A DNA stretch of 64,000 nt from Sambucus nigra (taxonomy: Eukaryota; Streptophyta; Magnoliopsida; Dipsacales; Adoxaceae): positions 146,043,405-146,107,404 of the forward strand of contig OX422221.1 in NCBI GenBank assembly GCA_949130495.1, written 5' to 3'. Position 1 is the first letter of the stretch. Every line of letters starts with the position of its first letter. This document shows, piece by piece, positions 61,430 to 64,000 of this stretch. The translations under genes and the position numbers were made by a program. The notes below the pieces were generated by a model. That model had not been told where the DNA came from. It searched no databases and saw only the letters and a program-made list of their open reading frames with translations.

Positions 61430-62473
61430 ATTCTTCGAAACACGGACCCGGTTGTTTCTAAACTGGTTAACACCTTGGCCCGGATGGCCCCTACCCCCTT
61501 GACCACCCCGACCAGTTTGTTATTGTTGCGAGGCACCCTAACCGTGCCTAGTATTATTGCCACCTAAATTAAACCCACCAAAGCGTTGTCTTTTTGATGA
61601 GTCCCCTTGCTGGGGATCCCTTTCTTTCTACTTATTACCCGCAGATTAGGACGAGTAAAAAGCTCCTCCTCCATTCCCACTACCTCCAGGCTTTCCCGCT
61701 TGCCCCACTACGGTAGCTTTCTTGCTACTCTGCATGTACAACCAATGTTCTTGGCAATGGAGCAATGTTGCATTCATTACCTCACCAAAAGTTTGCAAGG
61801 TTGGATTACCCAGCAAATGTTGCCGGATTCTCCAGTTCAAACCTCCCATAAATTTTGAAACCTTCCTCTCTTCCGGAGTCACCTCATCTAGTACAAAACT
61901 TGCCAACCGGGTGAATTCCTCTTCGTATTCGGTAATGGACCGCTCTCCCTGTACCATATCCTGAAGTCTCATTCTCATCTCCCTTTGAACTGCGGGAGGA
62001 AAATACTTTTGGTCAAACAAAACCCAGAAATCAGTGATCGTCATGGTATCCCTCTGTTCTGGTGTAGTCATTGACTCCCACCAGTGTAACGCGGCCCCAA
62101 CAAGTTTGAAAGTAGCAAGGACTTATTTCTTCTCCTCACTACATTCCACCATTCATAGATGGCATTGCATGTCCTTCTTCCATTGTTTTGCTCAAATAAT
62201 GTCAGAACCTCCGTCAAATTTCGGGGGATGGCCCTTTAAAAAGAACTCTCTAACTCTCTCCCACGGAGAAGGTCCCGTAGGAGCTTGTACATCCTGTGCT
62301 CGTTGTTGAGCTTGTGGCATTTGCTGAGCCACTGCGGTCATAGCCGCATTAACCGCTTGGGACACTATATTTGCTACATTAGCAGTATTAATTATTCCTT
62401 GTGGCGGCGGGGGGCCAACATCATCTTCTACAACTCTATTACGTCTCGTTGGGCGACCTCTCTTAGGCGGCAT
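61430..62473 (-). pseudogene. gag of element C
   Basis: Starts MPPKRGRPTRRNRVVEDD at 62473. The capsid domain is readable in the same frame: FDGGSDII, LVGAALHWWESM, FWVLFDQKYFPPAVQREMR, then QGERSITEYEEEFTRLASFV, and GGLNWRIRQHLLG. In-frame stops lie near 62192, 62150, 62120, 61646, 61630 and 61550-61520. A Gly-rich linker leads to the zinc knuckle at 61417-61373. Spacing from PBS to ATG is about 160 bp. Confidence 0.88.
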
Positions 62474-62633
62474 CTGAGATGAAGGAACAATAGGGTTAGA
62501 ATACTATTCAAAACAATCTATATTGCAGAAGATTGCAAATATAAGCAACAAAGCAGTCCTAACATTAGGATCTATATCAAAGAACGCTATGGTAGAACGT
62601 GACAAGTCAACAAAAATCCTAAAGACTCTAGAA

Positions 62634-62651
62634 CATGATGCTCTGATACCA
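62634..62651 (-). other. Primer-binding site of element C (tRNA-iMet)
   Basis: On - TGGTATCAGAGCATCATG, two bases after the U5 end TGTCACA. A perfect match to the common plant iMet site TGGTATCAGAGC. Confidence 0.95.
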
Positions 62652-62653
62652 TC

Positions 62654-62976
62654 TGTGACAACCCGCAATCCGAAATAAGGGGTGGCCAGCCTGATACTCC
62701 AACATTTCGAAATCATGGATGGAAATCATTCTCAGCATCACAACAATAAAATAAGTATACGGTAAAACCACCCAATAATTCAGATTGGGTTGTTTAAATT
62801 ATTTTCTTAACTCATAATAAAACAAAAAAAATTGGCAACCCATTTTCTGAATTATTGGGTGGTTTTCCCGTATACTTATTTTATTGTTGTGATGCTGAGA
62901 ATGATTTCCATCCATGATTCCGAAATGTTGGAGTATCGGGCTGGCCACCCCTTATTTCGTATTGCGGGTTGTCACA
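62654..62976. repeat. Fold-back of the U5 end replacing the 5' LTR of element C
   Basis: 62654-62784 is a direct copy of the first 131 bp of the LTR (55199-55329). 62779-62976 is an inverted copy of its first 198 bp (55199-55396). They join at TTCAGA (62779-62784), present in both. The result is a 131-bp-stem hairpin with a 67-base loop. The remaining ~2.4 kb of the 5' LTR is absent. Confidence 0.95.
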
Positions 62977-64000
62977 TGCTTCATCGGTATTTATGGACTT
63001 GATGAACAGAGTATTCAGAGAGTTCTTGGATCAGTTTGTCATTATCTTTATAAATGATATTCTAGTTTATTCTCGGACTGAGGAGAAGCATATCAAGCAT
63101 TTACAACGGGTCCTATAGACACTACGTGAGCATCAACTGTATGCGAAATATGAGAAGTGTGGGTTCTGGCTTCGGGAAGTTCAGTTTTTGGGGCATGTTG
63201 TGTCTGAAATGGGGATATCGGTGAATCCTAGTAAGGTATCAGTGATGAGGGAGTGGGAACAGCCCACGACACCGATGGAACTGCCCAGTTTCTTGGGATT
63301 GGTCGGTTATTATAGACGTTATATCCAAGGTTTCTCAAAGATAGCGGGTCCATTGACTAATCTAACCCGTAAAGGCGTACAATTTGTCCGGGACGATGCA
63401 TGTTAGTAAGCATTCGACGAGCTGAAAGATAAGTTAACTTCAGCACCAAAATTAGCACTGCCTAAGCCAGGAGTGGAGTACTTGGTTTACACTGATGCAT
63501 CCTTACAGGGGCTTAGGGGAAACTAAAGAAAGAAGAGAAGGCCATAGCTTATGCCTCCAGAAATCTTAAGCCTCATGACAAGAATTATCCCACCCAAAAC
63601 TTAGAGCTTGTGGAAGTCGTGTTTACCCTTTGGATGTGGAGACACTATTTATTGGGGGAGAAGTTTTGCCTATTCACGGATCATAAGTCATTACAGTATT
63701 TATTCACTCAGTGAGAGTTGAACATGCACCACTGCAGGTAGATTGAGTTCATGAAAGATTATCAACTTTGAGATACATTACCACCCGAGAAAGGCTAACG
63801 TGGTAGCTGACGCGTTGAGCCGAAGGCCGGTAGGTGAGTTGGCTGCGGTGTGGAAAGAGAAATGGAAGGAACTTGGACATCAGGATGCCATTGCTCGATC
63901 ATATATGGCAGTTATAACTGTTACACCTCAGATTGTGACGAGGGGGGTTTAGGCGCTGGCAGCCAATCCGTTTTATCAGGAGAAAATTTGACAGTTTCTA
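62977..64000 (+). pseudogene. RT and RNase H of element D (right part, cut by window end)
   Basis: [20 protein letters not shown] leads to [13 protein letters not shown]: the first Asp of the FxDD box is Asn. Then [39 protein letters not shown] and [20 protein letters not shown]. RNase H follows with [28 protein letters not shown] and [15 protein letters not shown]. Stops near 63116 and 63404 and frame changes near 63520 and 63765. Confidence 0.88.

Larger units (their letters stand above)
55199..62976 (-). mobile_element. Element C: Tekay/Del-like Ty3/gypsy retrotransposon with aberrant 5' end
   Basis: On the - strand: a rearranged 5' end (62654-62976), iMet PBS, gag, protease, RT, RNase H, integrase, PPT, full 3' LTR (55199-57845). 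gag to RNase H stay in one frame with several in-frame stops; one frameshift separates RNase H from integrase. It is the best preserved coding element of the window, together with A. The TSD TGC(G/T)T marks a real integration although the 5' LTR is not a normal LTR. Confidence 0.9.
54972..64000 (+). mobile_element. Element D: truncated Ty3/gypsy retrotransposon interrupted by C
   Basis: Pol sequence starts abruptly in RT at the residues equal to YRELNKV, with no upstream RT, protease or gag, so the 5' side is deleted. It continues to 55198, resumes at 62977 and runs off the window. The flanks of C, TGCGT (55194-55198) and TGCTT (62977-62981), are a 5-bp TSD with one change. D and C belong to the same lineage judging by RT similarity. 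Confidence 0.85.

Noticed and set aside
54972..63406. Endogenous pararetrovirus
   Set aside because: RT is followed by RNase H and a DDE integrase and flanked by LTRs, which is Ty3/gypsy; no movement protein or coat motif.

Overview
The window is repeat-rich plant nuclear DNA. Almost all of it is LTR retrotransposons nested in one another, with decayed Ty3/gypsy and Ty1/copia proteins, plant-type primer-binding sites (tRNA-iMet and tRNA-Asp types), plant hAT and MULE-like non-autonomous DNA elements and a low overall GC content. I see no host gene, rRNA or tRNA gene. The species cannot be named; a flowering plant, probably a dicot, fits.

Layout. 1-9616: element E, a non-autonomous LTR element (5' LTR cut by the window edge) with one broken proline-rich reading frame and no pol. 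9750-41200: element B, an old chromovirus-type Ty3/gypsy element on the + strand (LTR, PBS, extra small ORF, gag, RT, RNase H, integrase, LTR). It has been broken three times: a solo LTR in its 5' LTR (10542-13475, TSD GTTTT); a complete Athila-like element A on the - strand in its integrase (19196-33226, TSD TAGAC); and a hAT-type element in its integrase (33569-37722, 8-bp TSD). Inside the hAT element sits a damaged E-family LTR (34425-36959), and inside that a 234-bp MULE-like MITE with a perfect 9-bp TSD. 41201-54970: very old debris, namely an LTR and gag of a gypsy element (F), an Athila-type LTR remnant, a Tat-like RNase H/integrase remnant, a compound microsatellite and a Ty1/copia remnant (H). 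54972-64000: element D, a truncated Ty3/gypsy pol on +, interrupted in RT by element C (55199-62976, - strand), a Tekay/Del-like element with recognisable gag, protease, RT, RNase H and integrase.

Relationships. Target-site duplications fix the order: B entered DNA continuous with 41201+; then the solo LTR, A and hAT entered B; the E-type LTR entered hAT; the MITE entered that LTR. Decay agrees: the hosts have lost RT catalytic residues (FVDG in B, FIND in D) while the guests keep them (FMDD in A, FIDD in C). C still carries several in-frame stops and a frameshift, so nothing here is likely to be autonomous now.

Most interesting points: (1) E (non-autonomous) and A (autonomous type) share a three-hairpin module about 80-105 bp before the 3' LTR, plus a second polypurine-tract-like motif about 1.6 kb upstream; (2) the right end of C is a fold-back of the U5 end made at a 6-bp microhomology, yet flanked by a near-perfect TSD; (3) a 246-bp direct duplication flanks the LTR piece in the hAT element; (4) several unrelated LTRs carry clusters of short palindromes of different sequence; (5) two unidentified ORFs, one still open in an otherwise dead element. 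All boundaries come from reading by eye; no alignment or database search was run.
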